NCBI RefSeq assembly: GCF_021029445.1
Contig: NZ_CP072610.1
Span: 3,224,001-3,288,000 of the forward strand
From: Pseudomonas wenzhouensis
GTDB taxonomy: Bacteria; Pseudomonadota; Gammaproteobacteria; Pseudomonadales; Pseudomonadaceae
Direction of reading: 5' to 3'
DNA: 64,000 nt
Each line of letters starts with the position of its first letter. The stretch's first letter is position 1. Below, piece after piece: positions 44,223 to 54,771 of this stretch. The notes beneath the pieces were generated by a model, which worked only from the letters and a program-made list of their open reading frames with translations, searched no databases and had not been told where the DNA came from. The translations under genes and the position numbers were made by a program.

Positions 44223-46185
44223 ATGCTGAAAAATGCCCCGTTGAGCGTGAAACTCCTCCTCATCCTGATCTTCCCCCTACTGGGTTTCCTGGCCTTCTCC
44301 GCCCTGTATGTGGCCGGTAAATACGAGACACTGAGCGAGATGAAGCACACCCTGGCTGCCAGTGACACCGCTCAGCAAATCAGCGCGGCAGTCACCGCCC
44401 TGCAGCGTGAGCGCGGCGCCAGTGGCGTCTTTCTCGGCAGTGGCGGTACGTCCATGCGCGATGCGCTGAGCCAGTTCCGGCTCGACAGCGACGCGGCGAT
44501 CACATCCTTGCGCAGCCTGTCGGCAGAAAGCTCGGCCGAACTCAACGAAGTACTCGGCGGGCTGAATGACATCGTCACCCTGCGTCAACAGGTGGACGCG
44601 CAATCGATCAACAGCAGCGAATCCGGCGCACGCTATACCCGTCTGATCGTCAGCCTGATTGGCTACACCCACTCGCTGGAGGCACGTGTCAGCGATCCGC
44701 GCATCCTGCGAGCCCTCGGCGCCCTGAACCAGTTCGTGGAAATGAAGGAGCGCGCCGGGCGCGAACGTGCCCTGCTCGGCCTGACCTTCAGCCAGAAGCA
44801 GCTCAATGCCGACCAGCTCTCGCGCCTGAGCCGCAATCTGGGTGAGTTCGCGGCCTATCAGGACGCCTTTCAGCGCCGGGCCACGGCGGATTTCAAGAAC
44901 CAGCTCGACAGCGCGCTGCAACAACCTGCCGCGCAGGCCGCCAGCAACCTGCAGCGCGCGGCAATGGAGAAGGCACTGGGCGAAACCCTCGATACCCAGC
45001 CCGAAGAGTGGTTCAAGCTGTCTACCAACCGCATCGACCTGATGGTGCAGGTCGAGCGCGCGCTGGGCCAGAACGTCGCGGACCTTGCTACCCGGGCTCG
45101 GGACGAAGCGGCCCAAAGCCTGTGGCTGACCGTCGCGGCCATGCTCGGCGTGCTCTCGGCCGTGGTACTCCTGTCGCTGCTGATCATCCGCAACATCAAG
45201 TCAGCGGTCAGCGATGTCAACGATACCCTGGTCGCCCCGAGCCCGACGCGACCTGACCGCTCACACCCGCTACCAGGGCGGTGACGAGTTCGGTGTGATC
45301 GCACGTAACCTCGACCACATGGCGCAGCAGATCAAGGGCGTGATCCAGGAAATCGGCAATGCGGCGGCGCAGGTCGCCACTGCTGCCGAGGAGTCCTCGG
45401 CCGTCGCCCTGCAGACCAGCCAGAACGTGGCGCAACAGCGCCAGGGCACCGATCAGGTCGCCACCGCCATCAACGAGATGAGCGCCACGGTCAAGGATGT
45501 CGCCCGCAGCACCACCGAAGCGGCCGAAATGTCGCGCCAGGTCAACGACAATACCCTGCAGGGCAAGAGAGAGATCGAGGACACCGTACGCCTGGTGCAG
45601 GCGCTGTCGACGCAGGCCGAGCAGACTGCGCGGATCATTCTCGAGCTGAAGAAAGAGAGTGATGCCATCTCCTCGGTGCTCGACGTCATCCGTGGCGTCG
45701 CCGAGCAGACCAACCTGCTGGCCCTGAACGCCGCCATCGAAGCCGCCCGTGCCGGCGAACAAGGCCGAGGCTTTGCCGTGGTCGCCGACGAGGTGCGCCA
45801 ACTGGCGCAGAAAACCCAGGATTCCACCGTCAGCATCCAGCAGATGATCAGCAACCTGCAAAGCGGCTCCGACCGTGCCGCCAGCTCCATGCAGGAAACC
45901 CTGGACAAGGCGCAGGCCAGCGCCGACAACGTGGTCAAGGCCGGCGAGCTGCTGGTACAGATCGCCGATGGCATCGCCAGCATCAGCGACCGCAACATCC
46001 AGGTGGCTTCCGCCGCCGAGGAGCAAAGCCTGGTGTCGGAAGAAATCAACCGTAACGTCAACGACATCAATGACCTGGTCATCCAGGTCAGTGCCGCCGC
46101 CGAACAGACCGCCGTCAACAGCCGTGAGCTGGCCAGCCTGGCCGATCATCAGCAGCAACTGGTGAGTCGCTTCAAGGTGGGCTGA
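44223..46185 (+). pseudogene. Methyl-accepting chemotaxis protein with NIT sensor, one frameshift
   Basis: Frame 1 encodes 'MLKNAPLSVKLLLILIFPLL' (transmembrane helix) and a periplasmic NIT-type nitrate/nitrite-sensing domain ('VTALQRERGASGVFLGSGG'). A second helix at about residues 301-323 follows. At about 45236 a C-run (GTCGCCCCGAGCC) holds one C too many; the next frame continues '[20 protein letters not shown]' (HAMP) and an intact signalling domain with the hairpin tip '[20 protein letters not shown]'. Removing one C gives a normal ~653-residue chemoreceptor. The ligand is probably a small anion or amino acid. No other damage is visible, so a sequencing error is likely. Confidence 0.85.
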
Positions 46186-46316
46186 CACCATCCGGGGCCG
46201 GTAGCCGGGTACCAGCTGCACGGGCTAACGCCCGGTCGCATTTCGGTGCGCTGTCCATCGATGGCCACCGGTCATGCCAGGGGACGGGCATGACCCATGG
46301 TTTATTGGCCTGCAGC

Positions 46317-47132
46317 CTATCGGTCGAGCTGCAGGCTCTTGCGGATACCCGAATCGAGCATGGCAGCCGGAGCGAATGTGCGCAGCAGGCTCAAACGAGC
46401 AGCCGCCGCCCCGGCGGTATAACGCAGTTTGGGCCGTGCGGCACTCGCAGCCTTGACGACCACCTTGGCCACGATATCCGGGTCGTCAGCGCTGGCCATC
46501 GATTGACTGAGCACCTTGGCCAGGCTTGCGCGAACCGTACGGTACTCGTCTAACGTGGCATCGGCCTCAATGGTGTTCGCTTCGAACTGGGTCTTGGTGA
46601 AGGCCGGCTCGATGACCGAAACACGAATGCCGCGTGTACGCAGTTCATGATCGAGGGCCTCGGAATACCCCTCCAGCGCATGTTTGCTGGCGACGTAGAG
46701 GGCGACGTACGGCATGGGCACGACACCCAGAATCGAGCCAAGGTTGATGATCCGGCCATGGCCCTGGCGCCGCATGTGCGGTACGACGGCGCGGGTCATG
46801 CGTACGACGCCAAAGAAGTTCGTATCGAAGAGCGCCTGGGCCTGCTCGATCGAACTTTCTTCGGCGCCTGCCGGGGCAATGCCAAAACCGGCGTTGTTGA
46901 CCAGCAGATCGATCCCGCCTTCGCGTCGTATCAGTTCGCTGACCAGCGCCGACACCGAGGCGTCATCCGTCACGTCGAGGGTCAGCATGCTGATGGAACC
47001 CTGCATGGCCTGCGCGCCACGCCGGCTTGTGCCGTAGACCCTGTAGCCGGCTTTCGCCAGCCAATTGGCCGTGGCCTGGCCAATACCGGATGAAGCACCG
47101 GTGACCAGTGCAATTGGAGGATTGGATGTCAT
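46317..47132 (-). CDS. Classical SDR oxidoreductase
   Basis: A 271-residue SDR: TGASSGIGQA at 11-20, NNAG, 'RIINLGSILGVVPMPYVALY' with the catalytic Ser and YVASK. This subgroup is usually annotated as oxidoreductase of unknown substrate. It lies 75 bp downstream of the OYE-family gene on the same strand and is probably in its transcript, both under the divergent TetR regulator. Confidence 0.88.
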   Translation of the reverse strand: MTSNPPIALVTGASSGIGQATANWLAKAGYRVYGTSRRGAQAMQGSISMLTLDVTDDASVSALVSELIRREGGIDLLVNNAGFGIAPAGAEESSIEQAQALFDTNFFGVVRMTRAVVPHMRRQGHGRIINLGSILGVVPMPYVALYVASKHALEGYSEALDHELRTRGIRVSVIEPAFTKTQFEANTIEADATLDEYRTVRASLAKVLSQSMASADDPDIVAKVVVKAASAARPKLRYTAGAAAARLSLLRTFAPAAMLDSGIRKSLQLDR

Positions 47133-47207
47133 GGCAGTACCTTGTTCATGAGGTGATGCAGCAACCGCCGAAGGGCAGTCGCGATGGATGGAATCGCTAT
47201 TGGCCCA

Positions 47208-48473
47208 TCAATTGCGCGCCCGCAAGCGCCGAGTGCGGTAAGTCCCCCAGCGACTCATGGCCAGTGATTTGAGCAACGACAGCAGGCCACTCTCATTGGC
47301 GCGAGGCTCGCCGCCCCGGGCTATGCGTTTGAGCTGCAGGGAATACCAGAGAATCTCCATCAGCCCCATGCGATCGAGTGCTTGATGCCCGTTTTGATGC
47401 TGCGTACCTGTTGCGCGCTGTCCCTTCCCTGCAGCAACGCAGCCGGTGCATTCGGGTCGATGGCCAGTAGCCGTGCCAGGCCGATGACATCCACCGCGCC
47501 GGATGCCAGCGCCAGGTTCATCCCGGCAGCACTGCGAAATCCCCGGTCAGCATCAGCGGCACCTGCACCGTGGTGCGCACCTTCTTGGCAAATTCGAGGA
47601 AATAGGCTTCGCGCGCCAGGCTGGAGGCTTTTTTCTGCTCAGGGAGCGTGCCGCTCATCGCCGGAGCCTCATAAGTACCGCCGGATATCTCGATCAGGTC
47701 AATACCGGCTTCGACCAACGCCTCGATGGTGGCCAGCGACTCGTCTTCGGTAAAGCCGCCGCGCTGGAAATCGGCAGAGTTGAGCTTGATCGCAACGGGA
47801 AAATCGGCGCCCACCTGACGTCGGATTTCGCTGTAGACGGCCAACAGGAAACGACGCCGGTTCTGCGCTGAGCCCCCCATTGATCCGTGCGCCGATTATG
47901 GTGAGGCGAGAGAAACTGGTTGATCAGGTAACCATGCGCCGCATGAATCTCGATACCGCTGAAACCCGCTTTCTTGCAGATGGCGGCACTACGGCCAAAG
48001 CGCTCGATGATCTCCTGGATTTCGGCACTGGTGGCTTCCTGAGGCGTCTCGAAGAACGCCGCCATATCCTCGCGAAATGGCACTGCCGATGGTGCGAGGG
48101 TGCGCTCGTTCAAACCTTTGGGCGATTGCTTGCCGGGATGATTGAGTTGCACCCAGATGGCCGCCCCCTGATCGGTAGCAGCCCGTGCCCATTGCTGCAG
48201 GATCGACAGGTCAGCTTCATCTTCGATCACCACATTGCCCGGCTCACCCAGAGCACGGCGATCGATCATCACATTGCCGGTCAGGATCAGTCCGATCCCG
48301 GAGGCGGCCCAGCGCTGGTAAAGCCTGACCAGCGCCAGGGTCGGGCGGTTGTCGTAAGTACCCAGCGCCTCACTCATGGACGCCTTGGCCAAACGGTTAC
48401 GCAGCACACCACCGCCGGGCAGGCACAGCTGTTGCGCCAGAAGATTGGGGGTGAGCGAAGTGGAGTGTGGCAT
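47208..48473 (-). pseudogene. Old-yellow-enzyme family NADH:flavin oxidoreductase, three frameshifts
   Basis: Starts 'MPHSTSLTPNLLAQQLCLPG'. FMN-binding and catalytic segments are intact in pieces: 'LVRLYQRWAASGIGLILTGN', 'WVQLNHPGKQ', 'FSGIEIHAAHGYLINQFLSP'. One-base deletions near 47876 (a G/C run), 47538 (GGGGG to GGGG) and 47371 shift the frame; the last part reads 'MNLALASGAVDVIGLARLLA' and ends 'SLAMSRWGTYRTRRLRARN'. Restored, it is ~422 residues, the size of the NemA/2,4-dienoyl-CoA-reductase-like group. Such enzymes reduce activated alkenes. Two deletions lie in homopolymers, so sequencing error is a serious alternative. Confidence 0.85.
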
Positions 48474-48545
48474 GTGAGCGTTACCTGGAAGTGGATGACA
48501 TCGTTGGCAGACGCGCCTGCAAGGATCGCGAGCGATGTTGACGGA

Positions 48546-48565
48546 ATTATGATTACGATCATAAT
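48546..48565. promoter_or_regulatory. Perfect palindromic operator in the TetR/OYE divergent promoter
   Basis: ATTATGAT-TACG-ATCATAAT: 8-bp perfect arms, strongly AT-rich within GC-rich DNA, midway between the divergent OYE and TetR genes. Size and symmetry fit a TetR-dimer site. Confidence 0.7.
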
Positions 48566-48643
48566 CAAAATAGTCAAAGATTTTGATGACAGACAACATC
48601 AATGCATTCTGCGCATCCATTCCGACCGCAAAAGGAGCTGACC

Positions 48644-49279
48644 GTGAAGGTCACAAAGGCACAGGTAGAGGCAAACCGGGCACGCATCGTCGAAACGGCC
48701 AGCCACCTGTTTCGTGAACGTGGCTACGACGGTGTAGGCGTGGCCGAGCTGATGGCGACTGCCGGCCTGACCCATGGCGGGTTCTACCGACACTTCGCCT
48801 CCAAGGCCGAGTTGCTGGCGGAGGCAGCTGCATGCGGGCTGGGCAGAACGACCTCATCGATGAACGGCATCGGGCGGGATGAGTTCATTGGCCAGTACCT
48901 TTCGCGCGAGCATCGTGACGACCTGAGCGGTGGCTGCACGCTCGCAGCCCTGAGCGGTGATGCAGCGCGTCAGTCGGCTGCGATCAAGACGACCTTCGCG
49001 GCAGGGCTCGAAAAGATCCTGGCGCAAGTGCTCGCTGCAGAAGACATGGATGCCGACCCACGCAGCGCACGTGCCCAGGCGCTTGACACCATCGCCCATG
49101 CGCTGGGGGCACTGATCCTGTCGCGCGCCTGCCCTGATGACTCGCCGCTGGCCGATGAGATTCTCGACACCTGCCGCGCGGCGCTTCTGGGCACGCGTCA
49201 GCCCCGCCAAACCGAGCATGACTGCGACCGGCCCGCTGGCCAGCCTGCCGATACTGCTCCAGCCCCCCAGCAGGCATAG
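48644..49279 (+). CDS. TetR/AcrR-family regulator of the OYE-SDR genes
   Basis: A 211-residue regulator; GTG start with AAGGAG 7 bases upstream. TetR HTH: 'RARIVETASHLFRERGYDGV' then 'VAELMATAGLTHGGFYRHFA'. 'DDLSGGCTLAALSGDAAR' with Cys is typical of the NemR/YxaF-like branch, where the regulator often senses electrophiles. Divergent from the OYE gene with a perfect palindrome between, so it very likely represses both promoters. Confidence 0.88.
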   Translation: MKVTKAQVEANRARIVETASHLFRERGYDGVGVAELMATAGLTHGGFYRHFASKAELLAEAAACGLGRTTSSMNGIGRDEFIGQYLSREHRDDLSGGCTLAALSGDAARQSAAIKTTFAAGLEKILAQVLAAEDMDADPRSARAQALDTIAHALGALILSRACPDDSPLADEILDTCRAALLGTRQPRQTEHDCDRPAGQPADTAPAPQQA

Positions 49280-49312
49280 GCTGGCTCAACCAGGATTCCA
49301 ACCAGCAGAACC

Positions 49313-49855
49313 TTACATCTGCTCGGCATCACGCAATTGCAGGCTCAGCCCATCGCAGCTCGTCGACCACTCCCGCAACCACTGCGGCAATGGCGGCGAC
49401 TGTTCGTCGATGCCCAGTTCGCGGGCGAACTCGGCTGGCACGACATTGCCCTTCGGCCCACGGAACAACCCACGCATGACCACCACGGCGATCACCCGCT
49501 GATCCTTGACGAAACGGTGCTCGACGAAACTCCACTTGCCGTCCCAGCCCAGCATGCGTGTGTGGATCTCGAAGCGCTCGAACAGCTTCAGCTCGCGACG
49601 GAACTTGCCACACACATCGCCGACGATGGGTAGCGCGCGGTGCCGAAGCGCCACGCGAAAAGCGCCGCTGCGCAGTACGTAATCCATGCGTCCGACATCG
49701 GCCAGGGTGAAGTAACGACCATTGGTGACGTGGCGGTTGAAATCCAGATCCAGCGGCCACACCCGCAGCCGCACCACAGTGGTGGCGAGCCATGGCACCG
49801 GCTTGCGCCAGGGGCGACGCAGCAGCATGAGGAAAAGACGAAACCATAGGTTCAT
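49313..49855 (-). CDS. THEM6-like acyl-CoA thioesterase
   Basis: A 180-residue hotdog-fold protein. After a hydrophobic N-terminus, 'VWPLDLDFNRHVTNGRYFTL' is the 4HBT_2 active-site segment with the conserved Asp and Asn-Gly. 'FEIHTRMLGWDGKWSFVEHR' and 'VVMRGLFRGPKGNVVPAEF' complete the THEM6-like pattern. Probably membrane-associated, hydrolysing acyl-CoA. Divergent from the next regulator gene. Confidence 0.85.
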   Translation of the reverse strand: MNLWFRLFLMLLRRPWRKPVPWLATTVVRLRVWPLDLDFNRHVTNGRYFTLADVGRMDYVLRSGAFRVALRHRALPIVGDVCGKFRRELKLFERFEIHTRMLGWDGKWSFVEHRFVKDQRVIAVVVMRGLFRGPKGNVVPAEFARELGIDEQSPPLPQWLREWSTSCDGLSLQLRDAEQM

Positions 49856-49963
49856 GCGAAAAACACCTGTTTGAATGGCGGATGCCGCACTCTAAATAGT
49901 CCGTTTGCGCTAAGGTAGATGCATAAATGACTAATACCATGCGAATTACGCAAGCAGGCTCCC

Positions 49964-50959
49964 ATGCACATCACCCTGCTGCTGGCCGAGTACAGCTCCA
50001 TGGCCAGCGCCGCCCTGTCACTCGAAGTCCTCGATGCGGCCAATCGCTTCGCCCGGCCGGGCGCTGCGCCGTTCACCCTCAGCCTGGTCTCGCTGGATGG
50101 ACAACCGGTGAACAACGCGCTTGGCCGCAGCATGCAGGTGGATATGGCGATGAACGCGGTGACAAAAACCGACCTAGTGCTGATCCCCGGCTTTCTTTTC
50201 AGCCTGCGCGAAGCCCTGCCGGCGTTCGGGCACTATGCGACCTGGTTGCGCCATCAGCATGCACAGGGCGCAGTCGTAGCCTCGATGTGCACGGCCACCT
50301 TCATGCTGGCTGAAGCCGGCCTGCTCGACGGTGTCGAAGTCACCACCCACTGGGCCTTCGCCGATCTCTTGCGACATCGTTACCCGCAAGCACGCGTGGA
50401 CGCGCGCCGTATCCTCTGCGAGGACGGCCGGGTGATCAGCAGTGGCGGCGCGAGTGCAGCGATAGACTTGCTGCTGCACCTGATTCGCCGCTTCGCCTCG
50501 CGCGAGCTGGCGCAGCAATGCAGTCGCTATCTGTTGCTCGACAACGTGCGCAGCGAGCAGTCCGTCTATATCAGCTGGTCATTGCCCCGCAGCCATGGCG
50601 ATGCAGCGATCCTGCGCGCGCAGGACTGGATGGAGACACACGTCGCCGAACCCTGCGGCATCGACGAACTGGCCGCGCGCTTCGGCTTCGGCGTGCGCAA
50701 CTTCAAACGTCGCTTCAAGGACGCAACAGGCTACGCGCCACTGGCCTACCTGCAGACCTTGCGCCTGGAAAAGGCCAAGGAGTTGCTGGAAACCACCCGG
50801 CTGAATTTCGAGGTGATCACCCGTCGCGTCGGCTACGAGGACAGCAACTCGTTCCGCCGCCTGTTCTGCCAGCGGGTCGGTGTCTCACCGAGCGCCTTTC
50901 GCAAGCGTTTCCAGCGCATGCCGGGCGACCCTGAACCAGGGGCGAAGACCATGCGCTGA
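49964..50959 (+). CDS. GlxA-type AraC regulator with DJ-1/PfpI domain
   Basis: A 331-residue regulator. N-terminal DJ-1/PfpI-like sensor domain (1-190, 'ASMCTATFMLAEAGLLDGVE' with Cys at the elbow position) and C-terminal AraC DNA-binding domain (about 220-320, 'IDELAARFGFGVRNFKRRFK', 'VITRRVGYEDSNSFRRLF'). GlxA-type proteins control catabolic genes for amino acids and quaternary amines. The neighbouring thioesterase, divergently encoded, is a possible target. Confidence 0.9.
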   Translation: MHITLLLAEYSSMASAALSLEVLDAANRFARPGAAPFTLSLVSLDGQPVNNALGRSMQVDMAMNAVTKTDLVLIPGFLFSLREALPAFGHYATWLRHQHAQGAVVASMCTATFMLAEAGLLDGVEVTTHWAFADLLRHRYPQARVDARRILCEDGRVISSGGASAAIDLLLHLIRRFASRELAQQCSRYLLLDNVRSEQSVYISWSLPRSHGDAAILRAQDWMETHVAEPCGIDELAARFGFGVRNFKRRFKDATGYAPLAYLQTLRLEKAKELLETTRLNFEVITRRVGYEDSNSFRRLFCQRVGVSPSAFRKRFQRMPGDPEPGAKTMR

Positions 50960-50965
50960 CGCCGT

Positions 50966-53524
50966 TCATGTCTCGCTCTGCCGGCCTGCGGCCTGATTCA
51001 GCCATTGCGCAAATTCCAGCGCGGCAAGCGGCCTGGAATACAGATAGCCCTGCGCCACCGGATAGCCCTGCTCGCGCAGCAGGCGATGCTGCACTTCATT
51101 TTCCACGCCTTCGGCTACCACCGTCAGCTGCAGGCTCTTGCCAATGCCCAGAATTGCGCTGCTCAGGGCTCGCGTCGCCTCATCATGCTCGAGGTCGAAC
51201 ACGAAACTGCGATCGAGCTTCAGTTCCGATATGGGCAGCCGCCGCAGATAACTGAGGCTGGAGTAGCCCGTACCAAAGTCGTCCAGTGACAAACGGATGC
51301 CCTGTCGATGCAGCTCATCGAGGACTTTCATCGTGCTGGGGTTACTGTCGAGAAGGATGCTTTCGGTCAGCTCCAGCGTCAGATCCTCTGGCAGCAGGGC
51401 ATTGGCCTGCAGGGTCTTGGCCAGAAAGCCCGGCAAGTCGAGGTTATGGAAGCTGGTCGGCGACAGGTTGACCGATATCACCGGCACGCGCAGCCCCGCA
51501 GCGCGCCACTCGGCCAACTGCCGGCAGGCCTCCTGCACAGCCCAATGCCCCAGTTCGACGATCAGCCCACACTCCTCAGCCAGGGCAATGAAACGCACGG
51601 GCGGAACCTCACCCAGCTCTGCGTGCGTCCAGCGCGCCAAGACTTCGATGCCATAGAGACGCCCGTCGGCCAGATCGATTTGCGGCTGGTAATGCAGGTG
51701 CAGCCCACCCTGCCTGATCGCCTGGCGCAAGGCGCCCTCCATCTGCAGACGCTCCTGCGCCAACCTGTTGATTTCACTGCTGTAGAAATGGAAGCGGCCT
51801 CGTCCACTGCTTTTGGCCTGGTACATGGCCATGTCGGCGCGCCCCATCAACGTCTCCATGTCACGCCCGTCATTGGGATACATGGCGATGCCGATGCTGC
51901 CGGAAACCTGCAGGCTGGTTCCACCCAGGCTGAACGGTTCCGCCAGCAATTGCAGCAGACGCTCGGCCACCAGCGTCACCTCATTGGCATCGCAACCGGG
52001 CAGAACCACGACGAACTCATCACCCGACTGGCGCCCGGCGATGTCCGACTCGCGCAATACACTCTGGATACGCGCGGCAACCTGACGCAACAGATCGTCT
52101 CCGGCGGAATGCCCGAGTGAATCATTGACGTGCTTGAAGCGGTCAAGGTCGATGAACAACACCGCCAGCCACTCGGCCTCTCGCGTGACAGTGGTAATCG
52201 CCTGATCCGCCCGGGCCTGCAGCAGACTGCGGTTGGGCAGCCCGGTAAGGGCGTCGTAGAACGCCAGTTGGCGTATGCGCCGGCGTGTCTGTTCACGCTC
52301 CAGCGCCAGCCCGCACAAATGCTGACAGGCCTCGACCAGGCGCCTGTAGAACTGCATCGAACAATCCTGCGGCGCGCGGCGGAAGTAAAAGGCGAAGGTA
52401 CCGACAACTCGCTCTTGTGCGTTGAGCACAGGAGCGGACCAGCAGCCCCGAAAGCCCAGCGGCAGCACCAGATCACGGTAATCGGCCCACAGTGGATCAG
52501 TGGCAATGTCATCGACCCAGACATATGCCTTGCGCCAGGCCGCCGTCCCGCATGAACCGACGGCCGGCCCGATTGCCACGCCATCGAGTTTCTGCTGGTA
52601 CTCCAGCGCCAGGCCTGGTGCCGCCAGCGGGTGCAGCAGACCACTTTCGTCCACCTCGAGAATCGAGGCGACCACTTCGGGGGCAATACGCTCGACCTCC
52701 ATGCAGATCAGCTCCAGCACCTCGGTCAGTGGCCGCTCCCGGGCCATGGCCTCCATGACCGAGTGCTGCAATACCTCATGCATCTTGGCCTGAGTGATGT
52801 TGGTCAGGATGGTCACCGTCAGTTGCCACTGCCCGGCGCCATCCATGATCGGGTTGCTGATGATCTTGACCCAGTAACGCTGTCCGTCCTTGCCCTCGAC
52901 GACCTCCTCGCGCTCAACCGGCAAGCCTGCTGCCAGCGTGGTTCGATATCGCTGCACGTACTCGGCATCCTTGTCAGGAGCAAGCAGGGCGATGGGCCCC
53001 TGCCCCAAGACCTCCTGCGCCGTCCAGCCAAACATCCGGCAGAAGCCGGCATTGACGTAGACGATGTACGGATTCGCATCACTGATCACCACAGCCGAGT
53101 CGCTGGCATCGGCCACCAGCGACAACTGCCTGAGATGGCGCTGCTGTTCCTGTTCGTGCTGCATCCGCGCGGTGATATCGATGGCGACCTGCATGATCTG
53201 CCGTACCCGGCCGGCCTCATCCATGACCGGCATGTAGGTGGTCTGTAGCCAGCAACTGTGGCCACCCTGGCGCAGGCGTTCGACCTGCCCGCTGTATGCT
53301 GCGCCGGCACTCAGGGGTTGCCAGAAACGCTCGTGCGCCACAGGCTCGGCGCTGTCGGCACTACAGAAGAACGAATGATGCTGCCCGGCAACCTGCTCCG
53401 TGCAATAGCCGAACAAGGCCAGATAGTTGTCGTTGGCGCGCACGAGCCGACCATCGGGGGCAAATTCAGCGATGGCCATGACCCGTTCCAGTGCAGCCCA
53501 TTGCGCATCAAGCAGTGTTTTCAA
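50966..53524 (-). CDS. PAS-PAS-GAF-GGDEF-EAL c-di-GMP phosphodiesterase-type protein
   Basis: About 852 residues from the TTG at 53524, which has GGAG 10 bases upstream; a GTG at 53557 is possible. No membrane helix. Two PAS domains ('AEFAPDGRLVRANDNYLALF'; 'VVISDANPYIVYVNAGFCRM') with PAC motifs, then a GAF domain ('GPAVGSCGTAAWRKAYVWVD'), GGDEF and EAL. The cyclase signature is RQSGDEF (Ser for the first Gly) with an I-site RESD upstream. The EAL site is EVLARW, and DDFGTGYSSL, LKLDRSFV and EGVE are complete, so phosphodiesterase activity is likely. GAF 'GSCGTAA' resembles free-methionine-sulfoxide-reductase-like sensors. May lower the c-di-GMP that LapD reads. Confidence 0.9.
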   Translation of the reverse strand: MKTLLDAQWAALERVMAIAEFAPDGRLVRANDNYLALFGYCTEQVAGQHHSFFCSADSAEPVAHERFWQPLSAGAAYSGQVERLRQGGHSCWLQTTYMPVMDEAGRVRQIMQVAIDITARMQHEQEQQRHLRQLSLVADASDSAVVISDANPYIVYVNAGFCRMFGWTAQEVLGQGPIALLAPDKDAEYVQRYRTTLAAGLPVEREEVVEGKDGQRYWVKIISNPIMDGAGQWQLTVTILTNITQAKMHEVLQHSVMEAMARERPLTEVLELICMEVERIAPEVVASILEVDESGLLHPLAAPGLALEYQQKLDGVAIGPAVGSCGTAAWRKAYVWVDDIATDPLWADYRDLVLPLGFRGCWSAPVLNAQERVVGTFAFYFRRAPQDCSMQFYRRLVEACQHLCGLALEREQTRRRIRQLAFYDALTGLPNRSLLQARADQAITTVTREAEWLAVLFIDLDRFKHVNDSLGHSAGDDLLRQVAARIQSVLRESDIAGRQSGDEFVVVLPGCDANEVTLVAERLLQLLAEPFSLGGTSLQVSGSIGIAMYPNDGRDMETLMGRADMAMYQAKSSGRGRFHFYSSEINRLAQERLQMEGALRQAIRQGGLHLHYQPQIDLADGRLYGIEVLARWTHAELGEVPPVRFIALAEECGLIVELGHWAVQEACRQLAEWRAAGLRVPVISVNLSPTSFHNLDLPGFLAKTLQANALLPEDLTLELTESILLDSNPSTMKVLDELHRQGIRLSLDDFGTGYSSLSYLRRLPISELKLDRSFVFDLEHDEATRALSSAILGIGKSLQLTVVAEGVENEVQHRLLREQGYPVAQGYLYSRPLAALEFAQWLNQAAGRQSET

Positions 53525-53814
53525 AATGATCGAACTCCACGGGCACCATAAAGGCACATTGGCATCATCGCACGCCGCACGCAGAGCACAAGACCGATCA
53601 AGCCGCGGGGCTCGGCACACTCGAACACCGCCTCTCTGTGGCATGGCCACTGCAGCGTCAGTCCCTCGCCATCTGCTCCATGGATTCAGCCTAGATCATC
53701 GTGCCGTGGTCGCTCGGTGGTGATTGGCTCGATGCAGCGAACCCTGGGCAGCTGACAACAGCAGTGATGTGCCGAGCAGGGGGCACAACATGCCAGCGGA
53801 TATGCCGTACGGCA
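53525..53814. other. Gap between convergent/divergent signalling and quinone-reductase genes
   Basis: About 290 bp upstream of the GGDEF-EAL gene; it must hold that gene's promoter on the minus strand. I see no gene, hairpin or repeat. Confidence 0.35.
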
Positions 53815-54690
53815 TCAGGATGCCAGAGCGCTCGCCACGCTTTCGCTCAGGGCTGTAGTCGGGCGACCAATAAGCTGGCTCAGGGCCTTACCTGGCTCGT
53901 AGAGCACACCCTCTGCGGCCCTGGCATCACTATCGGCCAGCAATTCGGCAACATCTGCGGGCAGGCCCACGCCTATCAGCGCTGCCTTGTACTCGTCTTG
54001 CGGCATGTTCTGGTAACGCACGGGGTGATGGGCCTGACGGGTAATCTCCGCAGCGAAATCCGCCAGGGTATAGGCCTGATCACCCGCCAGCTCATAGACG
54101 TTGCCGCTATGCCTGGCCACATCCTCGACCAGCACTGCGGCAGCTGCCTCGGCATAATCGCGGCGCGCAGCCAGCGATAACTTGCCATCCGCCGCCGCGC
54201 CGAACACCACGCCATGCTCCACAGCCGCCGCCACGCCTATGGCGTAGTTCTCGCTGTACCAGCCATTGCGCAGCAAGGTGAATGGCAGGCCGCTGGCACG
54301 GATCAGCGCTTCGCTCTCACGGTGCTCGCGCGCCAGCATCATGGGATTGCGGTCGGCATGCAGCACGCTGGTATAGGCAATCAGCCTGACCCCTGCGGCC
54401 ACGGCGGCATCGACCACATTGCGGTGCTGAGCGCTGCGCTGCCCCACCTCACTGGAAGAAATCAGCAACAGCTTGTCGACCCCCACCAGAGCACTGGCCA
54501 GTGCCAGCGGATCGTTGTAGTCGGCGACCCGCAGCTCCACGCCCTGCTCGGCCAGATCGCGAGCCCCGGCGGCATCACGTACCAGACCAACCAGCTTCGC
54601 CGTCACCGCCCGACGCTGCAGATCGGCCAGTACCAGGCGCCCCAGCTGCCCGGCAGCGCCGGTTATCAGGATGGTTTCTGGCGTTGTCAT
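53815..54690 (-). CDS. qorB: NmrA-like NAD(P)H:quinone reductase, QorB/YtfG type
   Basis: A 291-residue atypical SDR. The ATG at 54690 follows GAGGTG; another ATG three codons earlier overlaps this signal. TGAAGQLGRLVL at 11-22 binds NAD(P)H, then 'SSSEVGQRSAQHRNVVDAAV', 'AYTSVLHADRNPMMLAREHR' and 'LRNGWYSENY' are typical of YtfG/QorB. These reduce quinones. Divergent HxlR regulator with a reactive Cys makes the pair a quinone-response unit, like QorR-QorB in other bacteria. Confidence 0.85.
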   Translation of the reverse strand: MTTPETILITGAAGQLGRLVLADLQRRAVTAKLVGLVRDAAGARDLAEQGVELRVADYNDPLALASALVGVDKLLLISSSEVGQRSAQHRNVVDAAVAAGVRLIAYTSVLHADRNPMMLAREHRESEALIRASGLPFTLLRNGWYSENYAIGVAAAVEHGVVFGAAADGKLSLAARRDYAEAAAAVLVEDVARHSGNVYELAGDQAYTLADFAAEITRQAHHPVRYQNMPQDEYKAALIGVGLPADVAELLADSDARAAEGVLYEPGKALSQLIGRPTTALSESVASALAS

Positions 54691-54721
54691 CGTATTCACC
54701 TCATGGACTAGAATAAAAACC

Positions 54722-54740
54722 TGGTTTCATTCTGAGACCA
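54722..54740. promoter_or_regulatory. Candidate HxlR operator
   Basis: TGGTTTCA-TTC-TGAGACCA: 8-bp arms with one mismatch, in the 81-bp space between qorB and the HxlR gene. It lies close to both starts, so binding could repress both. Confidence 0.55.
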
Positions 54741-54771
54741 CTAAGCCACATGTGGAAGGAGGCAGCTTTTC

